A model generated the notes under the pieces. That model was not told where the DNA came from. It ran no database searches and was given only the letters and a program-made list of their open reading frames with translations. DNA of 25,515 bases, taken from NCBI GenBank assembly GCA_937897615.1, contig CALCNO010000220.1, positions 1 through 25,515 of the forward strand. The letters run 5' to 3'. Positions within the stretch are counted from its first letter, which is position 1. Each line of letters opens with the position of its first letter. Below are positions 7,959 through 15,523 of the stretch, in pieces. Position numbers and translations under genes: made by a program. The stretch comes from an uncultured Anaerolineaceae bacterium. GTDB lineage: Bacteria > Chloroflexota > Anaerolineae > Anaerolineales > Anaerolineaceae.

Positions 7959-8999
7959 TTATATTTTACGGGAATAAGCAGAGTCTCCCATCAAGGCTGC
8001 CGGGATGGGCAGATCGATCATGCGCTTGAGGCCGGGCGTGGCGGCAAATACCAGCGGGATCAGGTTGACGGCGATGCCCTCGGTGGCAACACCGCCGGCG
8101 ATTTCAGGTTTGATGGACATATGGATTTCCGGCTTGCCGTAAATGTTGATGTAATCGCCAGTATCCTGTTTTTCCAGGCCGGGGTGAATTTGCTGCGGGT
8201 GAATGAGCTTGATGACTTCTTTGTCGCCGCGGTAACCAATGCCAATGTGCGCGCAGCCTGCCACCATTCCCGGTTCCACCTTGACGTGGGGAGTTTCGCG
8301 CTTGACCTTGCTGATAATAGGTTCACGAGTCTGCTCAATCCGGTCAACGCCAAGCCCGAGGGCATCGCTGATCATGTGGATGGATTCCGGGAAACCTACA
8401 TGTCCAACAATGGAGCCGTTAGAAATGCCGGCCTTGAACTGTTCCGGGGAGGTACCCACCCCCTGACTGTTCATCACAGTGGGACCATAGGGACTCAGGT
8501 CGTTCACCCGTGAAGCCTCAATACGCTCCACCTGGTGATTTCCGGCGGTGAGTGCCACCACCAGCAGATCCAACACGAAGCCGGGGTTAACCCCTGTGCC
8601 CACAATGGTCACGCCGTTTTCTTTGGCCAGTTTATCCAATTCTTTGGCGTATTTGGGGTTTTGGGCGTATGCATCTGCCATTTCTTCTGCGATTGAGATG
8701 CAATTGATGCCGGCTTTGAGAATCTTGCGCAGGTCTGCTACCTGTTCTTTGAGCCAGGACGTGGTAGCGATAATGACCACATCAACTTTTTCTTTTTTCA
8801 GGACAGAATCGGGGTCGTTGGTGATCTTGACGCCCACTTTTTTGCTGAGCTGTAATGCCTCTCCCAGGTCTTTGCCCACGTAATCCGCGCGCGCATCCAC
8901 AGCGGCGACGATCTTTAATCCCGTTTTTTCGAGCATCAAACGTGCCATACCGCTTCCCATGGCACCCAAACCCCATTGAAGAACACGAATTTGCTTCAT
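7959..8999 (-). CDS. ord: 2,4-diaminopentanoate dehydrogenase
   Basis: A 346-residue Rossmann-fold oxidoreductase that oxidatively deaminates 2,4-diaminopentanoate at C4 to 2-amino-4-oxopentanoate and ammonia using NAD(P)+. The dinucleotide-binding motif GLGAMG is at residues 10-15 (VLQWGLGAMGSG). The C-terminal half, with NPGF, LSPYGPT and CAHIGIGYRG segments, fits the diaminopentanoate dehydrogenase/dihydrodipicolinate reductase-like family. I chose the ATG at 8999, with AGGAG five bases upstream, over an in-frame codon at 9062 because the longer version lacks conserved sequence and would begin upstream of the candidate promoter. It is the first gene of the ornithine operon. No defect was seen. 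Confidence 0.94.
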   Translation of the reverse strand: MKQIRVLQWGLGAMGSGMARLMLEKTGLKIVAAVDARADYVGKDLGEALQLSKKVGVKITNDPDSVLKKEKVDVVIIATTSWLKEQVADLRKILKAGINCISIAEEMADAYAQNPKYAKELDKLAKENGVTIVGTGVNPGFVLDLLVVALTAGNHQVERIEASRVNDLSPYGPTVMNSQGVGTSPEQFKAGISNGSIVGHVGFPESIHMISDALGLGVDRIEQTREPIISKVKRETPHVKVEPGMVAGCAHIGIGYRGDKEVIKLIHPQQIHPGLEKQDTGDYINIYGKPEIHMSIKPEIAGGVATEGIAVNLIPLVFAATPGLKRMIDLPIPAALMGDSAYSRKI

Positions 9000-9045
9000 T
9001 CCTTCTCCTGAAAAGTTGATTTTGATACGGGAATTCCCCGCCTGT

Positions 9046-9054
9046 ATTCTAACA
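9046..9054 (-). promoter_or_regulatory. Candidate extended -10 promoter of the ornithine operon
   Basis: On the minus strand the sequence TGTTAGAAT combines a TG extension with a -10-like TAGAAT (hexamer at 9051-9046). The predicted transcript would start near 9039, about 40 bases before the ord ATG, leaving the AGGAG site inside the leader. The -35 region is poor (TTGCCG with a short spacer), as is common for extended -10 promoters. The gap between the rlmL-like gene and ord (9000-9148) shows no clear terminator, so some read-through from upstream is possible. Confidence 0.4.
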
Positions 9055-9148
9055 TTAAACACCCGGCGGCAATTTTTAAGATGAGAGGATGCTCATTTCA
9101 GGAGGGTTGAAGAGCAAAAAGTGACATTCATCCACCGGTTTCGGGGTG

Positions 9149-10321
9149 TTACAACTGGAATTTCAGCATTTTCACCGGGATTCCCCCGTTTTTGAAACTC
9201 AGTACATCGCTGGGGTCGCCAAGCCCGAGGTTCGCAGTAAGCCGGTCGTCCGGGCTGAGGAGCACCACCGTCCATCCATTGAACTTTGATTTTAAGATGC
9301 TGCCAAAGCGTGCATACAGATTGCGCAGGTCTTTGTTCTCCCGGATGCGCAGCCCGTAGGGCGGGTTGGTGATGATCGTTCCCTGTGGGGCGGGGCATTC
9401 CAGGTAAGAAACTGCCTGGTTGGCAAAATGAATGTTCGATGCTGTGTCCCAACGCCGGGCATTATCGCTTGCCATCTGGATGGCGCCTGCATCACGGTCA
9501 TAGCCGAAGATTGGCCCACTGTTCATCGCTTCTTGAGTGTTACCATCGGAGATCTGTTGCCAGATATCCTGATCAAAACATGGCCATTCCATGAACTGAA
9601 ATCTGCGCTTTATGCCGGGGAAGGTTCCCCGCGAATGGATGGCGGCTTCGATGGGGATGGTGCCAGACCCGCAAAATGGGTCAATGAGCGGCTGCACTCC
9701 ATCCCAGCAGGAGAAGTACAACATTGCCGCAGCAATATTCTCGTGTAAGGGTGCTTTGGCAACCGCCAATTTGTAGCCGCGTTTGTACAGCGGTTCGCCG
9801 GAAGAATCGATGCTGATAGTGCATTGATCGTTCTCCATCCGCACAAGTACCAACTGCCCGGTCTTTGCTTCCTGGCATGGCGCACTTGCTTTATTGAACC
9901 GGGCAAAGCAGTCATTGATGGCGCCCAGCACGCGCTCTGCCACAGCCCCGGAGTGGTAGAGTTTGGAGCGGTGGCAGGTGACCCGCAGGGATACTTGCTG
10001 CCCGGCTCTGAGATATTTCTCCCACGGCAGGCGCGAGGCTTTCTTTCGCAGTTCGGAAAACGAGGCGGAATAGAACGTCCCAAGCCTCACGATCACCCGG
10101 CTGGCAAGCTGCGACACTAGGTTCACTGTGTACACATCTGCCAGTGTGCCACGGAGCAGCAACCCGCCGGTGTCCTCGCCGGTGAGGGTTGCTTCGGCAG
10201 GGATTTCTTTTGCGGGGGCGGGTGGGATGGCAAGAGATTTGGCGCGCATCTCAGTTGCAAGCAATTTCTCCAGTCCCGGCGGGCAGGAAACAAAGAAATC
10301 GATGTTGGCAGTTCCGCTCAT
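9149..10321 (-). CDS. THUMP-domain RNA methyltransferase (RlmL/Trm14-like)
   Basis: A 390-residue class I SAM-dependent methyltransferase. Residues about 50-165 form a THUMP-type RNA-binding domain. The SAM-binding motif I is DPFCGSG (214-220) and the catalytic NPPYG motif (319-323) indicates N-methylation of an exocyclic base nitrogen, as in 23S rRNA guanine N2 methyltransferases. It is much shorter than E. coli RlmKL and corresponds to its RlmL half, like the RlmL/YpsC proteins of many Gram-positives. The ATG at 10321 overlaps the ygiQ-like stop by four bases, so the two are probably translationally coupled. The exact RNA position modified cannot be told from sequence; tRNA (Trm14-like) is an alternative to 23S rRNA. 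Confidence 0.88.
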   Translation of the reverse strand: MSGTANIDFFVSCPPGLEKLLATEMRAKSLAIPPAPAKEIPAEATLTGEDTGGLLLRGTLADVYTVNLVSQLASRVIVRLGTFYSASFSELRKKASRLPWEKYLRAGQQVSLRVTCHRSKLYHSGAVAERVLGAINDCFARFNKASAPCQEAKTGQLVLVRMENDQCTISIDSSGEPLYKRGYKLAVAKAPLHENIAAAMLYFSCWDGVQPLIDPFCGSGTIPIEAAIHSRGTFPGIKRRFQFMEWPCFDQDIWQQISDGNTQEAMNSGPIFGYDRDAGAIQMASDNARRWDTASNIHFANQAVSYLECPAPQGTIITNPPYGLRIRENKDLRNLYARFGSILKSKFNGWTVVLLSPDDRLTANLGLGDPSDVLSFKNGGIPVKMLKFQL

Positions 10322-12093
10322 TTTGAGGCCCGTTTTCCCTTATTCGCATAGCCACTTTTTGAGTTGGCTGTATTGGCATAAACATTCTTTGAAGTGCCTG
10401 GGCGTTTCTCGTGGCCGGTGACCAGCTCTTTTTGAGTTTCCTTACGTTTGAGATTCTTTTCCACAAATAGCTTCTGTCCGGTAAAGGGGTCTTGCTCGGT
10501 ATAGTACATCACGCTGGCATAGGTCGAGGGGGTAGGGGTAAACACTTGCACCTGTTCCGGCGTGAGGTGCAGGTGTTTGACCGCATAATCTTTTAATTTG
10601 CGCATCTCGCTGTCGCTGCATCCGGGGTAGGCGGCGATAAGGTAATAGGTGAGGTATTGTTCCTTGTGTGCCTGTTCCGTCAGTGTTTGGAATTGCTGGC
10701 GGAATCTTTCCAGGGATTGAGCAGACGGTTTTCCCATCAGCTTGAGCACGTAAGGGTCAGTATGCTCCGGGGCAATTTTCATCTGCCCGGAAACATGATG
10801 GCTCACCACTTCTTTCAGATAGGGTAGGCCGCATTTTTGGTCTGCCAGCACCATATCGTAACGGATACCTGAACCCACAAACACACGCCGGATACCGGGA
10901 AGTTTTCTGATTTTCTGGAGCAACTCGATCTGTGGTGTGTGATCGATTTTGAGAACCGGGCAAATTTCCGGGAAGAGGCAGCGTTTATCGGCGCAGGCGC
11001 CGCTGCTAATCTTTTTGCGGCATTCGATCTGGTACATGTTGGCGGTTGGACCTCCCAGGTCGTGGATGATGCCTTTGAACTGGGGGTGCTGTGTTATGCT
11101 ATTTGCTTCCTGCAGGATGGACGCTTCGCTCCGGCTGGAGACGGTTCGGCCCTCATGTACAGCAATGGCACAGAAGTTACACTCGCCATAACACCCGCGG
11201 TGGGTGGGGATGGAGAACTGGATGGTTTGTAACGCTTTGGCTGGCCCTTGTTCTTCGTAGAAGGGGTGCTGGGTGCGTTCCCATTGCATTGCATATACCT
11301 TGTCTAACGCCTGGCTGTTCAGGGGCAGTGCCGGCGGATTCTGTACGTAATAGCGGTCACCCTTTTTCTGTGCCAGCCCCTTGGCAGTGAGCGGGTCGTT
11401 GTTCTGGTAGAAGAGGTGGTACATTCTGGTGAATTGTTCTTTGTCTGCAACCGCTTCTTCAAAACTGGGCAATCCAATGTAGCCCTCCGCGTGATTTTTC
11501 GCGAGATAAGACAATCCGCGAATGTTGCTGATGTCTTGTTTGTCCCGCAGGCCGGTGGCCAATTCCACAATGCTTTCATCCGCCATGCCGTAGAGCAGGT
11601 AATCGGCCTTGGCATCAAAGAGGATGGGCGCGCGCAATTTATCCGTCCAGTAATCGTAGTGGGTGATGCGGCGCAGGCTGGCTTCGATTCCGCCCAGGAC
11701 GATGGGAACTGTATTCTTGAATGCGCGCCGGATGAGGTTGGCATAAACGATCACCGCTCGGTCAGGGCGGCGGTTGTTCAGCCCCCCGGGGGTAAAGTCA
11801 TCGCTGCGGCGTTTTCGTAGCGTTGCGGTGTAATTAGCCACCATCGAATCGACCGTGCCGCCACTCACCCCCCAGAAGAGGCGCGGTTCGCCCAGCCGCA
11901 TGATGTCGCTGGTGTTGCTCACATCCGGCTGCGCGATCACCCCCACGCGAAACCCATGCGACAGCAGGATTTTCCCGATCAGCGCAATACCGGAATAAGG
12001 GGAGTCAATATAAGTATCACCGCTGACGAGGATCACATCCAGAGAATCCCAGCCCAGCGCTTGCAGTTCTGATGGTGTTGTTGGTAGAAACAC
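10318..12093 (-). CDS. YgiQ-family radical SAM protein
   Basis: A 591-residue protein of the YgiQ/UPF0313 family. The radical SAM iron-sulfur cluster motif CxxxCxxC is seen as C301-YGE-C305-NF-C308. The N-terminal region (about 15-180) is a B12-binding-like Rossmann segment with the family motifs DVILVSGDTYIDSP and GGIEASLRR. A basic, Lys-rich tail follows residue about 540. The reaction of this family is not established to my knowledge. The start is a GTG at 12093 supported by AAGGGA five bases upstream. It follows degV by 16 bases and overlaps the methyltransferase gene, so the three probably form one transcript. Confidence 0.9.
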   Translation of the reverse strand: MFLPTTPSELQALGWDSLDVILVSGDTYIDSPYSGIALIGKILLSHGFRVGVIAQPDVSNTSDIMRLGEPRLFWGVSGGTVDSMVANYTATLRKRRSDDFTPGGLNNRRPDRAVIVYANLIRRAFKNTVPIVLGGIEASLRRITHYDYWTDKLRAPILFDAKADYLLYGMADESIVELATGLRDKQDISNIRGLSYLAKNHAEGYIGLPSFEEAVADKEQFTRMYHLFYQNNDPLTAKGLAQKKGDRYYVQNPPALPLNSQALDKVYAMQWERTQHPFYEEQGPAKALQTIQFSIPTHRGCYGECNFCAIAVHEGRTVSSRSEASILQEANSITQHPQFKGIIHDLGGPTANMYQIECRKKISSGACADKRCLFPEICPVLKIDHTPQIELLQKIRKLPGIRRVFVGSGIRYDMVLADQKCGLPYLKEVVSHHVSGQMKIAPEHTDPYVLKLMGKPSAQSLERFRQQFQTLTEQAHKEQYLTYYLIAAYPGCSDSEMRKLKDYAVKHLHLTPEQVQVFTPTPSTYASVMYYTEQDPFTGQKLFVEKNLKRKETQKELVTGHEKRPGTSKNVYANTANSKSGYANKGKRASK

Positions 12094-12109
12094 TTGAGTC
12101 CCTTAGTCG

Positions 12110-12958
12110 CTACTTCTCAGGTGCAGCCGCAATGGCTGCAAACCCAACCGCTCCCGGCCCAATATGCGTACCGATTGCCGGCGATACGTCAATAATCTTT
12201 GAATTGGATAGCTCCGGAAACTGGTTTAGCGCCGTTTCTTGTAATGCCCGGGCTTTTTCAAGGGCATTGATGTGCAAAACATTCAGCGCTTCCAGTTTCC
12301 CCAGCGATTTTACGGCGGCCAGAAGCTGGTCAACGGCGCTTTTGCTGGTGCGCAGAACTCTGACGGTGGGGATGCCCTGATAGAAACGCAGCAGCGGCTT
12401 TACCTGCAGCAGGCTTCCCAGCAAGGACTTGAATTGAGAGATACGCCCGCTGTGCTGCAAATATCTGAGATTATCCACGATGGCAAAAGTATAGGTGCGG
12501 TTTGCCAGTTCCTGAATGCTGCTGAGGATTTCATTCAAATCTTTACCAGCCTTTGCCATTTTTGCTGCAGCGGCCACGATGAAACCGGTGCCCAGGCTGA
12601 TCTGTCCGGCATCGAAAGTGCGCACAAGCCCTTGTTTTACCGAGCGGCTGGCCAGCATCGCAACGTTGTAAACTCCGCTGATGGTCGACGCCACATGGAT
12701 CGAAAGGATAGCATCGGCGCCTTTTTGAGCGAGGCTGGAAAAGGCACTCATAAAACTTTCAGTTGACGGAGAAGCGGTGGAAGGAAAGACTTTGCTGCTT
12801 TCCAGCTCCTGGTAAAACTCTTCCCGGTCAAGGTTCACCCCATCCTGATAACTTTCGTTCTCCAGGTTCACATAGATTGGAACAACCGTAATACCGTATT
12901 GTTCGATTACATCAGCAGGCAAATCACAGGTGCTATCAGTAACAATTCTGACGCTCAT
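12110..12958 (-). CDS. DegV family (FakB-like) fatty-acid-binding protein
   Basis: A 282-residue DegV-fold protein. It begins with the family motif IVTDSTCDLP, has the PSTASPS loop that binds the fatty-acid carboxylate, a LRYLQHSGRIS segment, and the C-terminal GTHIGPGAVG motif. Members such as FakB present fatty acids to the kinase FakA for acyl-phosphate formation; no fakA-like gene is in the window, so the function here is only inferred from family. The ATG at 12958 has a loosely spaced AAGGA upstream (12 bases). It is the first gene of a degV-ygiQ-rlmL-like operon and diverges from the UlaG-like gene. Confidence 0.92.
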   Translation of the reverse strand: MSVRIVTDSTCDLPADVIEQYGITVVPIYVNLENESYQDGVNLDREEFYQELESSKVFPSTASPSTESFMSAFSSLAQKGADAILSIHVASTISGVYNVAMLASRSVKQGLVRTFDAGQISLGTGFIVAAAAKMAKAGKDLNEILSSIQELANRTYTFAIVDNLRYLQHSGRISQFKSLLGSLLQVKPLLRFYQGIPTVRVLRTSKSAVDQLLAAVKSLGKLEALNVLHINALEKARALQETALNQFPELSNSKIIDVSPAIGTHIGPGAVGFAAIAAAPEK

Positions 12959-12982
12959 ATTTTCAAAATGTCCTTAATCTTC

Positions 12983-12990
12983 ATTATAAT
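12983..12990. promoter_or_regulatory. Shared bidirectional -10 element between degV and the UlaG-like gene
   Basis: The eight-base palindrome ATTATAAT holds a perfect TATAAT on each strand: 12985-12990 on plus and 12988-12983 on minus. On plus it would start a transcript near 12997, giving a leader of about 26 bases with GGAGGA before the UlaG-like ATG. On minus it would start near 12976, about 18 bases before the degV ATG. The -35 regions are weak on both sides. The element lies in the only intergenic gap between these divergent genes. Confidence 0.5.
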
Positions 12991-13022
12991 TTATTCCAAT
13001 CTTGCAGTGCGGATGGAGGAAC

Positions 13023-13802
13023 ATGCAGATTCAATATCTGGGACAGGCTGGCCTTTTGATACAGGGGAACCAGACACGCTTTCTCATTGACCCTTATCTT
13101 TCTAACTTTGTGGTGACAGGCGGGTACGGAAGCGCGGCGATGTTCAGCCGCAACTTTCCGCCACCGGTGAATCCCGAAGAACTAACCAGGATGGATGCGG
13201 TGTTTGTGACGCATGACCATGCCGACCACTGCGACCTGGATACATTAAAGGTGATTCGAGAGAAAAACCCTCGTTGTTTGTTCATTGGACCGGAACCGGC
13301 CCGCAAGCATTTGCGCGAACTTGACGGCACGGCGGCTCAGGTCTTTAACTCGTTTTCGGATGCCAGGTTTGCCGCAATGGATTTTTCTGCCGTCCCTGCG
13401 GCACATCCGGGGCTGGAGTATGACCCCAGGACAGGCGAACCATTGTCAGTGGGTTATGTGATCCGCATGGATGGCGTTGTGCTGTTTCATTCAGGTGACA
13501 CTGTTCTTTATGACGGGATGAAAGAGAAAATTCTTGCGCCATTTGGCAAGGTGGATATTGCCTGCCTGCCGGTGAATGGCCGGGATGAGCAAAGGGAGGC
13601 ATTGGGCATTGTGGGCAACCTCAATGCCGGCGAGTCGGTTGAGCTGGCACTGTCACTCGGTGCCACCCACATGATCCCGATGCACAACGACCTTTTCTCA
13701 GTCAACCAGGACGATCCGGCGAAAGTTAAAAAAGCGCTCCGGGCGCAATCCAGGCTGAAAATCCTGGAAATGGCTCCCGGAGAGATATTTCGTTTTCCGT
13801 AA
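13023..13802 (+). CDS. UlaG-like metallo-beta-lactamase fold hydrolase
   Basis: A 259-residue metallo-beta-lactamase fold protein of the UlaG branch. The metal ligands appear in THDHADH (H64, H66, D68, H69), with further candidate ligands in FHSGDT and in the C-terminal MIPMHND segment. UlaG itself is the L-ascorbate-6-phosphate lactonase, but many relatives act on other substrates, and no ascorbate genes are nearby, so the substrate is unknown. I chose the ATG at 13023, whose product starts MQIQYLGQAG as in relatives. An in-frame TTG at 13002 would add seven residues encoded across the ribosome-binding site GGAGGA. The site is only two to three bases from the ATG, which is short. The gene converges with slyD with a six-base gap. 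Confidence 0.88.
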   Translation: MQIQYLGQAGLLIQGNQTRFLIDPYLSNFVVTGGYGSAAMFSRNFPPPVNPEELTRMDAVFVTHDHADHCDLDTLKVIREKNPRCLFIGPEPARKHLRELDGTAAQVFNSFSDARFAAMDFSAVPAAHPGLEYDPRTGEPLSVGYVIRMDGVVLFHSGDTVLYDGMKEKILAPFGKVDIACLPVNGRDEQREALGIVGNLNAGESVELALSLGATHMIPMHNDLFSVNQDDPAKVKKALRAQSRLKILEMAPGEIFRFP

Positions 13803-13808
13803 GTCAGT

Positions 13809-14426
13809 TTAGCCGGCAGACGATTTCTTTTTGCCGCAGCAGCAATCCTCGCCGTGATGGTCACCCGTGCACTCGTGGCCATCCTCGTGTTCGCAATCGC
13901 AGTCTTCACCACCGCAGCATTCGTGGTCATGGCCGTGCTCATGTTCATGCTCATGCGTTCCGTGAACATGCCCGTGCTCCAATTCCTCGGCAGTCGCCGG
14001 GCGGATGTCCACGATTTTCACCTTGAATTCCAGGTCTTTGCCAGCAAGCGGGTGGTTGAAGTTGAGGGTGATCTTGTCAGCTTCCACTTCCTCAATGTAA
14101 GCGGTCAATTCTTCGCCGTTTTCATCGTACACGCCGATTTCAGTGCCGATTTCCAGAGGGATTTCTGCCGGGAATTCCGCACGCGGGACTTCGGTGAAAT
14201 TTTCCGGGTCAAATTCGCCATAGGCTTCTGCGGCCTTTACCAGCACGTCTTTGGTTTCACCCACTTTCATCCCCTGAATGGCCTTTTCAAGGCCGGGGAT
14301 GATATTGTCATGCCCTTGCAGGAACACCAAAGGATCACCTTCTTCCGAATAATCCACAATGGCATTCTCTACCTTTAACTCGTAATTCATGCTGATCACG
14401 AGGTCTTTATCCACTGAGTTTGTCAT
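13809..14426 (-). CDS. slyD: SlyD-type FKBP peptidyl-prolyl cis-trans isomerase with metal-binding tail
   Basis: A 205-residue FKBP-type prolyl isomerase and chaperone. The FKBP core is interrupted by the insert-in-flap domain (about 70-122), the arrangement typical of SlyD. The tail after about residue 150 is extremely rich in His, Cys, Asp and Glu, with clusters such as HEHEHEHGHDHECC and EDCCCG. Such tails bind Ni, Zn or Cu in SlyD and link it to hydrogenase nickel delivery in E. coli; here a metal role is inferred. I prefer the ATG at 14426, preceded by AAGGGAAAG, over the in-frame GTG at 14441, because the GTG would lie next to that ribosome-binding site and add five residues that I do not recognise as conserved. 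It converges on the UlaG-like gene. Confidence 0.92.
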   Translation of the reverse strand: MTNSVDKDLVISMNYELKVENAIVDYSEEGDPLVFLQGHDNIIPGLEKAIQGMKVGETKDVLVKAAEAYGEFDPENFTEVPRAEFPAEIPLEIGTEIGVYDENGEELTAYIEEVEADKITLNFNHPLAGKDLEFKVKIVDIRPATAEELEHGHVHGTHEHEHEHGHDHECCGGEDCDCEHEDGHECTGDHHGEDCCCGKKKSSAG

Positions 14427-14456
14427 TTCTTTCCCTTTCACAAAGTATTATTAAAA

Positions 14457-14477
14457 CGCGCCATTATATCATGCGCG
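14457..14477 (-). promoter_or_regulatory. Candidate slyD promoter with flanking GC dyad
   Basis: On the minus strand TGATATAAT is an extended -10 with a perfect TATAAT (14468-14463). It would start transcription near 14456, about 30 bases before the slyD ATG. Two complementary GC arms, CGCGC at 14457-14461 and GCGCG at 14473-14477, flank it with an 11-base loop, so the hexamer lies within a dyad. The -35 match is poor. Confidence 0.45.
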
Positions 14478-14504
14478 CCGGGCAAATGGGATAATCTCGC
14501 TCCA

Positions 14505-15242
14505 TTATGGAATCACTACCTGGCAGGACGGTGCATCTGCGGCCTGGCTGGCCTGCTCAAAAAGCGCTTGGAGATCCTCTGCGCTAAAACTACTGGTCAA
14601 ATGGGCTGGCATCAAACCGGGGAGATCCAGTTGAGAAAAGAATGAGTTACTTGCCCCTGAGGAATCGAGAGAGCAAAATGCGGAATAAAACGTTTTACCG
14701 CTGGCTTGAATTGCCGCGGCCGTCTCGGCTGAATCTGCCGAGGCGTTGAAGACCGCAATTTGCTCAACCCCTGCGATGGCAGCAAAGTTTAAAAATGCAG
14801 TATTGTCAAAAGCGAATTGGCCTTGCAGATCAAGATCAAAGACGCGCGCCAGTCTCCTCAAACTGGATAGCCTGAGGGAGTGGTTATTTTTCAAAGAGAC
14901 GATGGACTTGATCTGTGAATTAATGCTGGCATCCGCAGTGGGGTAAAGTGAAACAAAAAATAGCTCACTGTATGGCTCTGCGCTGTGCAGCACCACCCAG
15001 AGGGAAATCAACTCCGGGTCTTTTTCATCCAGGTTGTTGAACTGCAGGAGCAGGTAATCCTGTTGGCCAGCCACTTCAAGGGCAGAGGGTGTTGCACTTG
15101 AAGAAAGGTTTTCCACTTTAGGCGGAAAGACTTTTTCTGCCAGTTTGTAACCGCCGAAAAGGAATCCAAAGAACAAAACAACCACAAAAAGAAGAGTGAC
15201 GGTTTTGATCCGGCGATTTTGCCCCAATTTGTCAGTAGCCAT
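14505..15242 (-). CDS. Membrane-anchored extracytoplasmic protein, weakly LCP-like
   Basis: A 245-residue protein I cannot assign firmly. Residues 1-12 are basic, residues about 13-31 form one hydrophobic membrane anchor (TVTLLFVVVLFFGFLFGG), and the rest is soluble and predicted outside the cytoplasm. The segment from YLLLQFNN to FFVSLYP, followed by FDLDLQGQFAFDNTAFLNF and AIAGVEQIAVF, resembles the layout of LytR-CpsA-Psr (LCP) domains (a strand, then a fixed-length segment ending in a GGV-like motif). The charged catalytic residues of LCP enzymes are not evident and the protein is short. It lies just downstream of the ftsZ operon terminator and upstream of slyD, 78 bases away. A cell-envelope role is a guess. 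Confidence 0.6.
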   Translation of the reverse strand: MATDKLGQNRRIKTVTLLFVVVLFFGFLFGGYKLAEKVFPPKVENLSSSATPSALEVAGQQDYLLLQFNNLDEKDPELISLWVVLHSAEPYSELFFVSLYPTADASINSQIKSIVSLKNNHSLRLSSLRRLARVFDLDLQGQFAFDNTAFLNFAAIAGVEQIAVFNASADSAETAAAIQASGKTFYSAFCSLDSSGASNSFFSQLDLPGLMPAHLTSSFSAEDLQALFEQASQAADAPSCQVVIP

Positions 15243-15248
15243 GGATAA

Positions 15249-15257
15249 ATTTTACCA
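15249..15257 (-). promoter_or_regulatory. Candidate promoter giving a leaderless transcript
   Basis: On the minus strand TGGTAAAAT is an extended -10 (TAAAAT at 15254-15249). Six bases separate it from the ATG at 15242, so the expected transcription start is the A of the start codon. No Shine-Dalgarno is present within normal range, which agrees with leaderless expression. It lies immediately after the upstream terminator, so a dedicated promoter is needed here. Confidence 0.45.
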
Positions 15258-15270
15258 TCCTGCTTAAAAC

Positions 15271-15295
15271 AAAAAACAGCCAGGGCTGTTTTTTT
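15271..15295 (-). terminator. Rho-independent terminator of the ftsZ-like operon
   Basis: The arms AAAAAACAGC (15271-15280) and GCTGTTTTTT (15285-15294) are perfectly complementary around a CAGG loop. Reading on the minus strand, the hairpin is followed by TTTTTTGTTTT. It lies nine bases beyond the stop of the last small gene of the operon. The T tract on the other strand would let it work in both directions, although no plus-strand gene ends here. Confidence 0.85.
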
Positions 15296-15303
15296 ATGAG
15301 TGG

Positions 15304-15519
15304 CTAAAGGATGAGCGCGAGACAGTAGAGCAGCATCCCCATGCCTAAGCCGGTGCAGGAGATGGCAACCACGGTAGCAACTTTTGTCTTTAGCTGCTTA
15401 TCGCTGCGAACGCGCAGGGCAATCCCAATGGGCCATTTAAGCCAGGAGGCCCGGCTCAAAAAAGCAATGAAGAGGTCCCAAAAGGTCAATTGGATTTTTT
15501 CGGATATCTGCGCAAACAT
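15304..15519 (-). CDS. Small membrane protein, 71 residues, unknown function
   Basis: I do not recognise this protein. Residues about 47-71 form a C-terminal hydrophobic helix (KVATVVAISCTGLGMGMLLY), and residues 10-22 may form a second amphipathic or membrane-associated helix, separated by a basic stretch (RVRSDKQLKTK). The ATG at 15519 has AAGGTGAT about five bases upstream, overlapping the end of the preceding gene, from which it is separated by four bases. It is the last gene of the operon that carries the FtsZ family protein, and a terminator follows at once. The good ribosome-binding site, tight spacing and coherent composition argue that it is real. Its position suggests, without proof, a membrane role connected to the FtsZ-like protein. 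Confidence 0.7.
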   Translation of the reverse strand: MFAQISEKIQLTFWDLFIAFLSRASWLKWPIGIALRVRSDKQLKTKVATVVAISCTGLGMGMLLYCLALIL

Positions 15520-15523
15520 GATA

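Noticed and set aside
9000..9062. Longer start for ord with 21 extra residues
   Set aside because: The extra segment is not conserved-looking, would begin upstream of the candidate promoter, and the ATG at 8999 has a strong AGGAG site.
9100..9148. Possible terminator after the rlmL-like gene
   Set aside because: Only four- to five-base stems are seen (GTGG with TCAC before TTTTT, and ATGAG with CTCAT); too weak to call.
14427..14441. GTG start for slyD five codons upstream
   Set aside because: It lies next to the ribosome-binding site AAGGGAAAG of the ATG at 14426, which gives a normal SlyD N-terminus.
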